NCBI RefSeq assembly: GCF_008329905.1
Contig: NZ_CP032155.1
Coordinates: 1,426,001 to 1,490,000, forward strand
Source of the DNA: Mycobacterium sp. ELW1
GTDB taxonomy: Bacteria > Actinomycetota > Actinomycetes > Mycobacteriales > Mycobacteriaceae
Reading direction: 5' to 3'
Length of the DNA stretch: 64,000 nucleotides
Shown here: positions 56,202 to 64,000 of the stretch, one piece after another
How the letters are laid out: each line of letters starts with the position of its first letter
Numbering within the stretch: position 1 is the stretch's first letter
Program-made: the position numbers and the translations under genes
The notes under the pieces: generated by a model
What the model was told of the DNA's origin: nothing
What the model saw: only the letters and a program-made list of their open reading frames with translations
Databases searched by the model: none

Positions 56202-56215
56202 TGAAACACGTTCCA
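56202..56215 (-). promoter_or_regulatory. KstR operator before the 3-beta-HSD gene
   Basis: TGGAACGTGTTTCA on the minus strand (plus TGAAACACGTTCCA) matches all fixed positions of the KstR consensus TNNAACNNGTTNNA. It lies at the position of the -35 region of the 3-beta-HSD promoter, where a bound repressor would block initiation. Confidence 0.7.
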
Positions 56216-56250
56216 GTTTTCCAATGTTGCAGGTTAGCGCGCTGGCCGGA

Positions 56251-56481
56251 TCACTCCTCGTCGGCGTCGCGGGCGGCCAGCGCATCTTCGATGCGTTTGC
56301 GCGCTCCGGCTAAGTGCTCCTCGCAGCGTCGTGCCAGTTCCTCGCCTCGTTCCCACAGTTTCAGCGACGAATCAAGATCGAGCCCGCCTTGCTCGAGCAC
56401 CCGAACGACCTCGATCAGCTGATCCCGGCAATCTTCGTAGCCAAGCTGACTAATGGGCGTCGTCTCGTCTGGCGTGCTCAT
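56251..56481 (-). CDS. xseB: exonuclease VII small subunit
   Basis: 76-aa homologue of Rv1107c. The helical segment [42 protein letters not shown] is the XseB core. It pairs with XseA to degrade single-stranded DNA. The ATG overlaps the xseA stop (ATGA), so the two are coupled. Confidence 0.92.
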   Translation of the reverse strand: MSTPDETTPISQLGYEDCRDQLIEVVRVLEQGGLDLDSSLKLWERGEELARRCEEHLAGARKRIEDALAARDADEE

Positions 56482-57716
56482 GGGGATCCGTCCGTCGGGC
56501 CTGTGCTGTTTGCGCCGATCGCACCGTCGCCGACGCGGATACGCAGCCGGGTGCCGGCCGGTGCGTCGGCCGTGGTGCGAAGAATCGCGGCTTCTCCGTG
56601 TTGGTCCAGTACCTGGACCACCGCGTAACCGCGCGCCAAGGTGGCCGCCGGACCCAGGGTGGCCAGCCGCGCCGCCAGGTGGCCGATCCGGTCGGATTCG
56701 CCTGCGACCAGCCGTTTGACATCGCGGCGGACGCAGGCCCGGGCCCGCTCGATCTCCTCGGTGCGGTGTGTCAGCGCGCCCAATGGATCGGCCAGCACGG
56801 GCCGGCTACGCAGATGGGTGACGGTGCGCTGCTCGCGGCCGACCCAATTGCGCAGAGCCTGCGCACTGCGGTGCCGAAGTTCGGACACCAGCGCCAGCTC
56901 GGCCGCCGTGTCGGGCACCACCCTCTTGGCGGCGTCGGTCGGGGTGGCCGCCCGCATATCGGCGACCAGGTCGCACAGCGGGTTGTCCGGCTCATGGCCG
57001 ACGGCGCTGACCACCGGTGTGGTGCACGCGGCGATCTCACGGCACAGCGTCTCGTCGGAGAACGGCAGCAGGTCTTCCACGCTGCCACCGCCGCGGGCGA
57101 TCACGATCACGTCGACCTCGGGGTCGGCGTCGAGTTCGCGCAACGCCTCGACGATCTGTGCCACCGCGTTGACGCCCTGCACAGCGGTGTTGCGGATCGC
57201 AAAGCGCACCGCGGGCCAGCGGGCGGCGGCCACCGTCGTCACATCGTGCTCGGCCGCACTGGCCCGTCCCGTGATCAGGCCGACGGTCGATGGCAGGAAC
57301 GGCAGCGGGCGCTTGAGCCGAGGGTCGAACAGTCCCTCGGCCTCCAGCAGCCTGCGCAGCCGTTCGATACGGGCCAGCAGCTCACCCACGCCGACGGCGC
57401 GAATGTCGCTGACGCGCAAGGAAAACGAGCCGCGCACGGTGTAGAAGCTCGGCTTGCCGCACACCACCACCTGGGTGCCCTCGGTGAGCTTCACCGGCGC
57501 CGAGAGCAGCAGGTCACGCGAGCAGCTGACATCGAGCGACATGTTGGCCGCCGGATCGCGCAGCACCATGTAGGCGGTGGAATTGCGCACGTTGATCTGG
57601 GTCAGCTGACCCTCGACCCACACCGTGCCGAGCTTGTCGATCCAGCCGGCCACGCGGATGGCCACCGCGCGGACGGGATACGGGTTCTCCGCAGAGTTGC
57701 TTTGAGCGCTGGTCAC
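56478..57716 (-). CDS. xseA: exonuclease VII large subunit
   Basis: 412-aa homologue of Rv1108c. An N-terminal OB-fold ([25 protein letters not shown]) precedes the catalytic domain with [17 protein letters not shown] and [15 protein letters not shown]. The start is GTG 57716, overlapping the preceding gene stop by 4 bases; the longer frame up to 58061 is a shadow of that gene. Co-transcribed with xseB. Confidence 0.93.
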   Translation of the reverse strand: MTSAQSNSAENPYPVRAVAIRVAGWIDKLGTVWVEGQLTQINVRNSTAYMVLRDPAANMSLDVSCSRDLLLSAPVKLTEGTQVVVCGKPSFYTVRGSFSLRVSDIRAVGVGELLARIERLRRLLEAEGLFDPRLKRPLPFLPSTVGLITGRASAAEHDVTTVAAARWPAVRFAIRNTAVQGVNAVAQIVEALRELDADPEVDVIVIARGGGSVEDLLPFSDETLCREIAACTTPVVSAVGHEPDNPLCDLVADMRAATPTDAAKRVVPDTAAELALVSELRHRSAQALRNWVGREQRTVTHLRSRPVLADPLGALTHRTEEIERARACVRRDVKRLVAGESDRIGHLAARLATLGPAATLARGYAVVQVLDQHGEAAILRTTADAPAGTRLRIRVGDGAIGANSTGPTDGSP

Positions 57717-58282
57717 TTGGCGGACGCGCGGGTGATCCTGTTGGCCAGCAGCGTCTGGAACGGCGCGCGCGACTTGGAGGCTTCCTCGTACGCCAACAGC
57801 GCTTCGAGGTCGGCCACGCTCAGCGACTGCAGCCGGGCGCGCAGCTGAGCCAGCGTCAGCGACTCGTAATCGAGTTCCTCGGCGATCGGCGGCGCGCTCG
57901 TGGGGGCCGTTGCCCGCGACGACGGCTGGGCCGAGGTTTGCGACTTCACCTCGACGCCGTCGGTGGTGCTGTACAGCGCGAACCGGCCCTCGGTGAGGCG
58001 CTCGCCGTCCTGTATAGGCGCGTCGTCGTCTGCGGCGGAGTCCTCGTCGAAGGTCGCCCACTCGGGCTGCTCGTCCTTCGGCGGGAAGATGTTCTCCAGG
58101 GCGCTGTCGCCCTTGATCACCAGGTCGGCCAGGTCCTGCTGAACCTTCATGACGATGTGCGCGATGTTGCTCGCCACCGTCATCGGATACATCAGGATCG
58201 TGGAGGGCAGCTTGCGGGTTTCCTCGATGGCGGTCACGGCGGCGCCGACCAGCAGACGAACCCCATATGGTGCTGTTGCCAT
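57713..58282 (-). CDS. Rv1109c-like lipid droplet-associated protein
   Basis: 189-aa homologue of Rv1109c, annotated elsewhere as lipid droplet-associated. The N-terminal region is amphipathic ([48 protein letters not shown]), the middle is acidic and disordered, and a short helical domain ends the protein ([34 protein letters not shown]), a SAP-like fold. ATG 58282 has TAGGCT 7 nt upstream. It heads the xseA-xseB operon and is divergent from ispH. Confidence 0.82.
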   Translation of the reverse strand: MATAPYGVRLLVGAAVTAIEETRKLPSTILMYPMTVASNIAHIVMKVQQDLADLVIKGDSALENIFPPKDEQPEWATFDEDSAADDDAPIQDGERLTEGRFALYSTTDGVEVKSQTSAQPSSRATAPTSAPPIAEELDYESLTLAQLRARLQSLSVADLEALLAYEEASKSRAPFQTLLANRITRASAK

Positions 58283-58289
58283 GGCAGAC

Positions 58290-58295
58290 AGCCTA
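58290..58295 (-). promoter_or_regulatory. -10 box for the Rv1109c homologue
   Basis: TAGGCT, then GTCTGCC, then ATG at 58282 (minus strand); leaderless type. Confidence 0.5.
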
Positions 58296-58323
58296 CGGCT
58301 GGCCCCGCCGCGTTGCGGGAACG

Positions 58324-58329
58324 TACCCT
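58324..58329 (+). promoter_or_regulatory. -10 box for ispH
   Basis: TACCCT, then GGAAACC, then ATG at 58337. GGAAA could also act as a weak ribosome site. Confidence 0.45.
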
Positions 58330-58336
58330 GGAAACC

Positions 58337-59338
58337 ATGCCGCCTACCGTCAACATGGGGATTCCCGGTGCCGCCAGTACGGCTGCCGGGCCCGTTACCG
58401 GCAAGCGGGTGCTGCTGGCCGAGCCGCGCGGTTACTGCGCGGGCGTGGACCGCGCGGTGGAGACCGTCGAACGCGCCCTGGAGAAGCACGGCGCGCCGGT
58501 CTACGTACGACACGAGATCGTGCACAACCGCTACGTGGTGGACACCCTGGCCAAGGCCGGTGCGGTGTTCGTCGAGCAGACCGACGAGGTGCCCGAAGGC
58601 GCCATCGTCGTGTTCTCCGCCCACGGTGTGGCGCCGACCGTGCACGAGGAGGCGGCCGCCCGCAATCTGCAGACCATCGACGCGACTTGCCCGCTGGTCA
58701 CCAAGGTGCACAACGAGGCCAAGCGGTTCGCCCGCGACGACTACGACATCCTGCTCGTCGGCCACGAGGGCCACGAAGAGGTCGTCGGCACCGCCGGTGA
58801 GGCGCCCGACCACGTTCAGGTGGTCGACAACCCGGACGCCGTGGACAAGGTGACGGTGCGCGACCCGAACAAGGTGATCTGGCTGTCCCAGACCACGCTG
58901 AGCGTCGACGAGACCATGGAGACGGTGCGACGGCTGCGGGAGAAGTTCCCGACGCTGCAGGACCCGCCCAGCGATGACATCTGCTACGCCACCCAGAACC
59001 GGCAGGGCGCGGTCAAGGCGATGGCGCCGGAGTGCGACCTGGTGATCGTCGTCGGCTCGCGGAATTCGTCCAACTCGGTGCGGCTGGTCGAGGTGGCGCT
59101 GGGCGCCGGCTCGAAAGCGGCCAAGCTCGTCGACTACGCCGACGACATCGACCCGGCCTGGTTGTCGGGTGTGACGACGGTCGGCGTGACGTCGGGTGCC
59201 TCGGTTCCCGAGGTCCTGGTGCGCGGGGTGCTGGACCGGCTGGCCGAATACGGCTACGGAACCGTGCAGACGGTGACGACGGCCAACGAGACGCTGGTGT
59301 TCGCGCTACCGCGCGAGATCCGGCCCGCCCGCACCTGA
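58337..59338 (+). CDS. ispH: 4-hydroxy-3-methylbut-2-enyl diphosphate reductase
   Basis: 333-aa iron-sulphur enzyme, homologue of Rv1110 (lytB2), the last step of the MEP isoprenoid pathway. The [4Fe-4S] cysteines are in [24 protein letters not shown] and near [12 protein letters not shown]. The substrate glutamate lies in SAHGVAP and related blocks. It starts about 30 residues before the conserved core. Convergent with the DUF6542 gene, 10 nt away. Confidence 0.95.
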   Translation: MPPTVNMGIPGAASTAAGPVTGKRVLLAEPRGYCAGVDRAVETVERALEKHGAPVYVRHEIVHNRYVVDTLAKAGAVFVEQTDEVPEGAIVVFSAHGVAPTVHEEAAARNLQTIDATCPLVTKVHNEAKRFARDDYDILLVGHEGHEEVVGTAGEAPDHVQVVDNPDAVDKVTVRDPNKVIWLSQTTLSVDETMETVRRLREKFPTLQDPPSDDICYATQNRQGAVKAMAPECDLVIVVGSRNSSNSVRLVEVALGAGSKAAKLVDYADDIDPAWLSGVTTVGVTSGASVPEVLVRGVLDRLAEYGYGTVQTVTTANETLVFALPREIRPART

Positions 59339-59348
59339 GTTCGGCGGC

Positions 59349-60488
59349 TCAGCGGTCGGAACGCCAGGATTCGGCGTCCCAGTCGTTCGCACTGGGGCGA
59401 CGTGACCTCGGCTGGCGGCCCGGCTCCGGGTCGATGTCACCGCGATAACGCACCCTCGACACCGGGTGATGGGTGTCGCTGTCGCCGTTTGTCCGCCCGG
59501 GCGGACGTTGCCGGGTCGGCGGTTCGTAGGGCGGATAAGGCTCGTAGGACGGGTAGGCCTCGCGCGGCTCGAAGCGGCTGCTGCGCCGCGGAGGTGAGCC
59601 GTATGGATCCCTGCGTTCGCGCGCTTCGCGAGCTTCGCGGGGCTCACGCGGCTCGCGCCGTGACGACGTGCGGCTATTCGGGTCACGCGGCTGGCGGCGG
59701 CGCCGCGGAGTCTCGGGGTAGTCGAGCGCGTCGGGCTCGGCATCGGCCGGACGACGAGCCGACTGGCGTCGGGGCCGCTCCGGCCCCTCGGTGATGTCCT
59801 CGAGCGGCGGACGGGCATGCCGCGAGCGGGTCGGTGGCGGACGCTTGGCGGGCCGCTCCGAGCGGGGGCGCCGTTGCGCGGTCGCGGGTCGGTCGATGCT
59901 GTGCTTGCGCTTGGGTGCATCGTCGGCGTCGTCATCGTCCTCGACGTCACCGCGCTGGATCACCGACGAGAACTTGGCCGCCAGCCCGGCGAAAAGGCCG
60001 GGGCCCGCGGCGGTTTCATCGTCGCCATCGGGGCGGACGGCCGCCGACGATTTGGCCGACATTCCGAAATACCAGCGCACCAACCCGATCAGCAGGACGC
60101 CGGCCGAGGTGAACAGCATCAGCGGGAAGCGCTCGATCAGCGGGTAGCCGAAGTTGATCAGGGTGTCCTTGACGCCGGTGAAGGCTGCGCCGTGAAACAG
60201 GAAGTAGGAGCCGGGCACCATGACGAACAGGATCAGCGGAGGCTGAATGACGGCGGTGAAAATACTGGAGTGGCGCACTGCGAGAACGGCCGCCACACAA
60301 CCGAGCGCGTACATGGCGGCGAAGACGTTGCCGAGTTCCTTGTTGCCTGAGCCCGCATCGAAGGCGAAGCCAATTGTGGTGGCGATCACAGCAATCAGGA
60401 CGGCGGCCCACCATGGCACGCCGGACAGGTTCGGGTGCGCCGAGCGGTTCGCGGGCGCCACGGAGGACCTCGCTCGCTGTGCTGACAC
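59349..60488 (-). CDS. DUF6542 membrane protein with long basic tail
   Basis: 379-aa homologue of Rv1111c. Residues 26-145 hold four membrane helices (VPWWAAVLIAVIATTIGFAF; ELGNVFAAMYALGCVAAVLAV). The C-terminal 200 residues are Arg/Pro/Glu-rich and disordered (RREPREPREAREARERRDPY), possibly contacting nucleic acid or the envelope. GTG 60488 has TACGGT 6 nt upstream. Function unknown; divergent from ychF. Confidence 0.82.
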   Translation of the reverse strand: MSAQRARSSVAPANRSAHPNLSGVPWWAAVLIAVIATTIGFAFDAGSGNKELGNVFAAMYALGCVAAVLAVRHSSIFTAVIQPPLILFVMVPGSYFLFHGAAFTGVKDTLINFGYPLIERFPLMLFTSAGVLLIGLVRWYFGMSAKSSAAVRPDGDDETAAGPGLFAGLAAKFSSVIQRGDVEDDDDADDAPKRKHSIDRPATAQRRPRSERPAKRPPPTRSRHARPPLEDITEGPERPRRQSARRPADAEPDALDYPETPRRRRQPRDPNSRTSSRREPREPREAREARERRDPYGSPPRRSSRFEPREAYPSYEPYPPYEPPTRQRPPGRTNGDSDTHHPVSRVRYRGDIDPEPGRQPRSRRPSANDWDAESWRSDR

Positions 60489-60494
60489 ACGTAG

Positions 60495-60500
60495 ACCGTA
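60495..60500 (-). promoter_or_regulatory. -10 box for the DUF6542 gene
   Basis: TACGGT, then CTACGT, then GTG at 60488 (minus strand); leaderless type. Confidence 0.45.
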
Positions 60501-60566
60501 CCGGCTCCGGCTGAATGTGGACCGTCAGCGGGGCCGCAAGCGGAGGGGTCGTCCGGGGCTTTCTCC

Positions 60567-60572
60567 TAGACT
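60567..60572 (+). promoter_or_regulatory. -10 box for ychF
   Basis: TAGACT, then 9 bases, then GTG at 60582; near-leaderless. Confidence 0.4.
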
Positions 60573-60581
60573 GTCTTCTCT

Positions 60582-61655
60582 GTGAGCCTGAGCCTGGGAA
60601 TTGTCGGTCTGCCCAACGTGGGAAAATCCACCCTATTCAATGCGCTGACCCGCAATAACGTGCTGGCAGCCAACTATCCGTTCGCCACGATCGAGCCGAA
60701 TGAGGGCGTCGTCCCGCTGCCCGACCCGCGGCTGACCAAACTGGCCGAGATCTTCGGCTCCGAGCGGATCCTGCCGGCGCCGGTCACGTTCGTCGACATT
60801 GCCGGCATCGTCAAAGGCGCCTCGGAAGGCGCGGGGTTGGGCAACAAGTTCCTGGCCAACATCCGCGAGTGCGACGCGATCTGTCAGGTGGTCCGGGTGT
60901 TCGCCGACGACGACGTCGTGCACGTCGACGGCAAGGTGGACCCGAAGTCCGACATCGAGGTCATCGAGACCGAGCTGATCCTGGCCGATCTGCAAACCCT
61001 CGAGAAGGCCGTGCCGCGGCTGGAGAAGGAAGCCCGCAACAACAAGGACCGCAAGCCGGTGTTCGAGGCCGCTGTGGCTGCGCAGGAGCTACTGAACGGC
61101 GGCACGACCCTGTTCGCCAGCGGCAAGGACTGGTCGCTGCTGCGCGAGCTGAACCTGATGACCATCAAGCCGTTCCTGTACGTGTTCAACGCCGACGAAT
61201 CGGTGCTCACCGATGACGCGCGCATCGCCGAGCTGCGTGCGCTGGTGGCGCCGGCCGATGCGGTGTTCCTGGACGCGAAGATCGAGGCCGAGCTCCAAGA
61301 ACTCGACGACGAGTCGGCAGCCGAGCTGCTGGAGTCGATCGGCCAGAGTGAGCGCGGGCTGGATGCGTTGGCGCGCGCCGGTTTTCACACGTTGAACCTG
61401 CAGACCTATCTGACCGCGGGGCCAAAAGAGGCGCGCGCCTGGACAATTCACCGTGGGGACACCGCGCCGAAGGCGGCCGGAGTGATTCACACCGACTTCG
61501 AGAAGGGCTTCATCAAGGCTGAGGTCGTGTCCTACAACGACTTGGTGGAAGCGGGCACGATGGCCGCGGCGAAGGCGGCAGGCAAGGTGCGGATGGAAGG
61601 CAAGGACTACGTCATGGCCGACGGTGACGTGGTGGAGTTCCGGTTCAACGTGTAG
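60582..61655 (+). CDS. ychF: redox-regulated ATPase YchF
   Basis: 357-aa Obg-family P-loop ATPase, homologue of Rv1112. GLPNVGKSTLFNAL is the P-loop (residues 7-20); in place of NKxD the family has NADES, giving ATP preference. A helical domain and a C-terminal TGS domain (TYLTAGPKEARAWTIHRGDTAPKAAG) follow. YchF binds ribosomes and is linked to oxidative-stress control. A copy of its last nine codons recurs at 62077. Confidence 0.94.
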   Translation: MSLSLGIVGLPNVGKSTLFNALTRNNVLAANYPFATIEPNEGVVPLPDPRLTKLAEIFGSERILPAPVTFVDIAGIVKGASEGAGLGNKFLANIRECDAICQVVRVFADDDVVHVDGKVDPKSDIEVIETELILADLQTLEKAVPRLEKEARNNKDRKPVFEAAVAAQELLNGGTTLFASGKDWSLLRELNLMTIKPFLYVFNADESVLTDDARIAELRALVAPADAVFLDAKIEAELQELDDESAAELLESIGQSERGLDALARAGFHTLNLQTYLTAGPKEARAWTIHRGDTAPKAAGVIHTDFEKGFIKAEVVSYNDLVEAGTMAAAKAAGKVRMEGKDYVMADGDVVEFRFNV

Positions 61656-61669
61656 GTCGCGTCCCTGAA

Positions 61670-61963
61670 ATGACACCGCAAGTCGTCCTCAGCGGGCAGT
61701 TGGTGTGTGCGACTGATGACGAAGCGGCGACAGTCCACCGGCATCTGCCACGTCACGTCGAGCTGACGCGTGCCGAGTCGGGGTGTGTCTCATTCGAGGT
61801 ACATCGGACCGATGATCACTATGTCTGGCAAGTTGACGAACGGTTTGTCAACGACGCAGCATTCGACGCGCATCAGGCGCGGGTTGCCGCGAGCGAGTGG
61901 GGTCGGGTCACCGCAGGAATCGAACGCCGGTACTCGATCCGTCGAACGATGGATGAATCGTGA
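61670..61963 (+). CDS. ABM-domain monooxygenase-like protein
   Basis: 97-aa protein of the antibiotic biosynthesis monooxygenase (ABM) fold. The pattern ELTRAESGCVSFEVHRTDDHYVWQVDERFVNDAAFDAHQARV is characteristic of putative quinol monooxygenases. The start is ATG 61670, 14 nt after ychF, without a clear ribosome site. A ychF-tail copy lies beyond its 3' end, as though the gene had been inserted there. Confidence 0.78.
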   Translation: MTPQVVLSGQLVCATDDEAATVHRHLPRHVELTRAESGCVSFEVHRTDDHYVWQVDERFVNDAAFDAHQARVAASEWGRVTAGIERRYSIRRTMDES

Positions 61964-62076
61964 CTCAGAGGTTGAACGTCTAGTCGGACGGTTCACCATC
62001 GAGATTGCCCTGAAGGCTGCGATCCGACGAAAATCACGACCATAGCGGCGGTCTCGACGTTGATTGGCAGCGGAAT

Positions 62077-62103
62077 GCGGTGGAGTTCCGCTTCAACGTC
62101 TAG
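62077..62103 (+). pseudogene. fragment of a second ychF 3' end
   Basis: 27 bases encoding AVEFRFNV and a stop match the last codons of ychF (61629-61655, VVEFRFNV) in 24 of 27 positions; two of the three differences are synonymous. The ABM gene lies between the two copies. The piece has no upstream coding sequence. Confidence 0.7.
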
Positions 62104-62125
62104 GGGACCTGTCGGTGGGCGGGTC

Positions 62126-62131
62126 TAGCTT
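62126..62131 (+). promoter_or_regulatory. -10 box for the VOC gene
   Basis: TAGCTT, then 7 bases, then ATG at 62139; leaderless type. Confidence 0.45.
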
Positions 62132-62138
62132 GGGCGCC

Positions 62139-62537
62139 ATGAAGCTAGTGTCGATCCGCGTCATCACCGCAGATGTGAAGCGTCTCGTCTCGTTCTACGA
62201 GATGGTCACCGGGGCCGAGGCGATCTGGGGCAACGAACTATTCGCCGAGATCCCTACACCGGTGGGCACGCTGGCCATCGGCAGTGACAAGACCGTGCCG
62301 TTGTTCGGCGCGGGATCTGCCGAACCGGCCGCCAATCGCAGCGCCATCATCGAGTTCATCGTGGCTGACGTAGATGCCGAATACGTACGCCTGCAGGGAC
62401 AATTGGACGAGGTCGTCACCGAGCCGACCACCATGCCATGGGGCAATCGCGCGCTGTTGTTCCGCGACCCCGACGGCAACCTGGTCAACCTGTTCACCCC
62501 GGTCACCGACGATGCTCGGGCCAAGTTCGGCGGCTGA
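62139..62537 (+). CDS. VOC (glyoxalase/bleomycin resistance) family protein
   Basis: 132-aa single-domain VOC protein. VRLQGQLDEVVTEPTTMPWGNRALLFRDPDGNLVNLFTP is the C-terminal half of the fold, in which the metal-binding Glu is usual; the N-terminal half is SIRVITADVKRLVSFYEMVTGA. Metal and substrate are unknown. Starts at ATG 62139; the methyltransferase gene follows 4 nt after its stop. Confidence 0.85.
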   Translation: MKLVSIRVITADVKRLVSFYEMVTGAEAIWGNELFAEIPTPVGTLAIGSDKTVPLFGAGSAEPAANRSAIIEFIVADVDAEYVRLQGQLDEVVTEPTTMPWGNRALLFRDPDGNLVNLFTPVTDDARAKFGG

Positions 62538-62541
62538 TCTA

Positions 62542-63189
62542 ATGACGGGTATGTCGCTCGTCGACCGCGCGCTCGCCGGGTTGTCTCGCCAGCTCGGTGA
62601 CCCCACCGGATTCGCAGGCCGAATCGTCGGTCGGGTCCTCAACCGTGGCAATCGGTCACTTGTCGTCGCCGCCGTCGCTGCCACGGAGTGCGGGCTGGCC
62701 GCCGACATCGCTGACATCGGATTCGGCGGGGGCGTCGGACTCGACATCTTGCTCGATCGCGAGGGCACGGCTGTGCACGGCGTCGAGATGTCGGAGACGA
62801 TGCTCGCACAGGCGCGGCGTCGGTTCGCTGATGACATCGCTCGCGGTCGGTTACGCCTGTACGCCGGCCGGATGGAGAGTCTGCCTCTCGACGATTCCGC
62901 ACTGGACGCGATCATCTCGACGAACACGATCTACTTCGTGCCCGATCTCGCCGCGGCGTTCGCAGAGCTCGCTCGCGTACTGCGCCCGGGCGGGCGATTG
63001 GTGCTCGGGATCGGTGATCCGGATCAGATGGCCAAGATGCCCTTCACCCGCCATGGTTTTCGGCTGCGGCCCGTCGACGAACTCGTGTCGGCTATCCGTG
63101 AAGCTGGTTTCGATCAGATCGAGGACAGGCGGGTGGGTAATGGCCCACGTGCCTTCCATCTTCTGGTGTGCGACCGTCCGGTGATCTAA
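62542..63189 (+). CDS. class I SAM-dependent methyltransferase
   Basis: 215-aa protein of the Methyltransf_11 type. Motif I is IADIGFGGGVGLDIL (near residue 55), the acidic residue of motif II is in VEMSETMLAQA, and RPGGRLVLGIGDPDQM contains motif IV. It lacks the arsenite-binding cysteines of ArsM. ATG 62542 or 62551. Overlaps the ArsR gene by 4 bases in opposite orientation. Confidence 0.85.
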   Translation: MTGMSLVDRALAGLSRQLGDPTGFAGRIVGRVLNRGNRSLVVAAVAATECGLAADIADIGFGGGVGLDILLDREGTAVHGVEMSETMLAQARRRFADDIARGRLRLYAGRMESLPLDDSALDAIISTNTIYFVPDLAAAFAELARVLRPGGRLVLGIGDPDQMAKMPFTRHGFRLRPVDELVSAIREAGFDQIEDRRVGNGPRAFHLLVCDRPVI

Positions 63190-63545
63190 CGGCAGCAGTT
63201 CGGGTCCAGGACAGTGCAGAGCGCCACCAGCGCTTCGCGGCACGGTCGGTGGTAGACGTTCATTCCGCGGCGCTCGGATTCGACCAGACCTGCGCGACGC
63301 AACTGGGACAGATGGTGGCTGACGGTTGACTCGCTCAGTTCGACCGCCGCTGCCAGGTCGCAACTACACACCTCGCCCGCGTCCGAACCGAACAGCAATG
63401 AGACCAGCTTGACCCGAACAGGGTCCGCTAAAGCCTTGAGCCGCAACGCGATCTCGAGTGCCGCCTGATCGCTGACGGGACCGGCGGCCACCGGCGCGCA
63501 GCAGACCGGCGCGGACATGTCCACCGTGGGCAGTGTCTTCGGCAT
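63186..63545 (-). CDS. ArsR-family metalloregulator
   Basis: 119-aa winged-helix repressor. The recognition helix region is SESTVSHHLSQLRRAGLVESERRG. Metal-type cysteines are present: VCCAP near the N-terminus, EVCSCDL in the DNA-binding domain and NCCR at the C-terminus, as in arsenic- or cadmium-sensing members. ATG 63545 is preferred over GTG 63551. It is divergent from the CadI-like gene and probably controls it. Confidence 0.87.
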   Translation of the reverse strand: MPKTLPTVDMSAPVCCAPVAAGPVSDQAALEIALRLKALADPVRVKLVSLLFGSDAGEVCSCDLAAAVELSESTVSHHLSQLRRAGLVESERRGMNVYHRPCREALVALCTVLDPNCCR

Positions 63546-63566
63546 GACCACATCTTGCCATGGATA

Positions 63567-63618
63567 TTGACATACGTCGAAGAGGTGGCATCATCGTGTA
63601 TGTCCGTAGTTCGACATA
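63567..63618. promoter_or_regulatory. ArsR/CadI divergent promoter and operator
   Basis: TTGACA (63567-63572) is a good -35 box for the rightward gene. TATGTC (63599-63604) and GACATA (63613-63618) form an inverted repeat around 8 bases, and GACATA recurs at 63569-63574. Such GACATA-type repeats are the usual sites of ArsR/SmtB repressors. Confidence 0.5.
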
Positions 63619-63640
63619 AGCCACATAGGTAGGAGCCGTC

Positions 63641-64000
63641 ATGTCCCGCGCTCAACTGGCCCTCAACGTCGATGACCTGGCCGAGGCCATCACGTTCTAT
63701 TCGAAGTTGTTCAACACCGAACCGGCCAAGGTGAAGCCGGGTTACGCGAACTTCGCTGTCGTCGACCCGCCGTTGAAGCTGGTCCTGCTTGAAAACCCAG
63801 GAAAGGGCGGCACCATCAACCACCTTGGCGTCGAGGTCGAATCAAGCGAGACCGTCCACGCTGAGATCGCCCGCCTCACCAACGAAGGTCTGTTCACCGA
63901 CGAGGAGATCGGCACCACCTGCTGCTTCGCCACCCAGGACAAGGTCTGGGTGACGGGACCCGCCGGAGAGAAATGGGAGGTCTACACCGTCCTTGCCGAT
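63641..64000 (+). CDS. CadI-like VOC protein, partial
   Basis: Starts at ATG 63641 with AGGAG upstream and runs off the right edge; 120 codons are visible. The sequence (MSRAQLALNVDDLAEAITFY; FNTEPAKVKPGYANFAVVDPPLKLVLLEN; TTCCFATQDKVWVTGP) closely resembles Rv2641 (CadI) and ArsI-type dioxygenases, with two adjacent cysteines that bind the metal or arsenical. Probably induced by cadmium or arsenite through the divergent ArsR. Confidence 0.9.
   Translation, partial: MSRAQLALNVDDLAEAITFYSKLFNTEPAKVKPGYANFAVVDPPLKLVLLENPGKGGTINHLGVEVESSETVHAEIARLTNEGLFTDEEIGTTCCFATQDKVWVTGPAGEKWEVYTVLAD

Noticed and set aside
56478..58061. Extended xseA reading frame
   Set aside because: The first 345 bases are the shadow of the Rv1109c homologue; GTG 57716 overlapping its stop is the natural start.

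Overview
The window looks like about 64 kb of chromosome from a fast-growing mycobacterium (Mycolicibacterium type). It is GC-rich, and most genes and their order match the M. tuberculosis Rv1064c-Rv1112 block: lpqV, cysteine dioxygenase, rhodanese, Rv1069c, echA8, echA9, Rv1072, fadA3, Rv1075c, lipU, cbs, pra, metB, greA, Rv1081c, mca, Rv1083, Rv1084, Rv1085c, Rv1086, coaA, glyA, desA2, phoH2, Rv1096, fum, glpX, Rv1100, Rv1101c, Rv1106c, xseB, xseA, Rv1109c, ispH (lytB2), Rv1111c and ychF (Rv1112). The Rv names rest on remembered family resemblance and synteny; no search was run.

Layout. Positions 1-3.7 kb are gene-poor accessory DNA: an SDR enzyme, a DUF732 secreted protein, a small CxxC/CxxC protein, a 91-aa hypothetical, hairpins and a relic of repeats. 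From 3.7 to 17.5 kb come redox and lipid genes: an alcohol dehydrogenase-like reductase, LpqV, cysteine dioxygenase with rhodanese, EchA9-EchA8 with a frameshifted Rv1069c homologue, a Bax-inhibitor-1 protein, a DUF559 nuclease-like gene flanked by inverted repeats, FadA3, a GDSL hydrolase and LipU. Cbs and MetB (16-20 kb) form the transsulfuration pair, separated by two tandem RDD membrane proteins. From 20 to 29.5 kb lie a GPP34 protein, GreA with a structured leader, mycothiol S-conjugate amidase (Mca) with two linked genes, a ketosteroid-isomerase-like protein, haemolysin III, a short-chain cis-prenyl synthase and several unassigned membrane proteins. From 29.9 to 43.8 kb are CoaA, a DUF885 protein, a long-form GlyA, DesA2, a small ORF plus PhoH2, a polysaccharide deacetylase, an antiporter, a PGRS-like protein without a PE domain, and GlpX-FumC.

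At 44.3-45.7 kb an IS110-family element carries a structured left end that is a candidate bridge RNA. It is followed by a 13E12/HNH gene and a DUF4436 gene that appears frameshifted in a C7 run. From 48 to 56 kb is a set of minus-strand genes: arylsulfatase, HAD phosphatase, formylglycine-generating enzyme, then epimerase, SDR and AI-2E-type permease, and separately a 3-beta-hydroxysteroid dehydrogenase homologue. KstR-like operators lie before the epimerase and the 3-beta-HSD. The window ends with xseA/xseB, ispH, ychF, small VOC/ABM enzymes and a divergent ArsR/CadI pair cut by the window edge.

A recurring feature is a -10 box (TANNNT) ending 6-9 nt before a start codon with no Shine-Dalgarno, at about 20 genes. 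This is what leaderless mycobacterial mRNAs look like, and it was used to choose many starts. Convergent gene pairs are packed tightly, sometimes overlapping by a few bases. No tRNA, rRNA, CRISPR array or prophage was seen.
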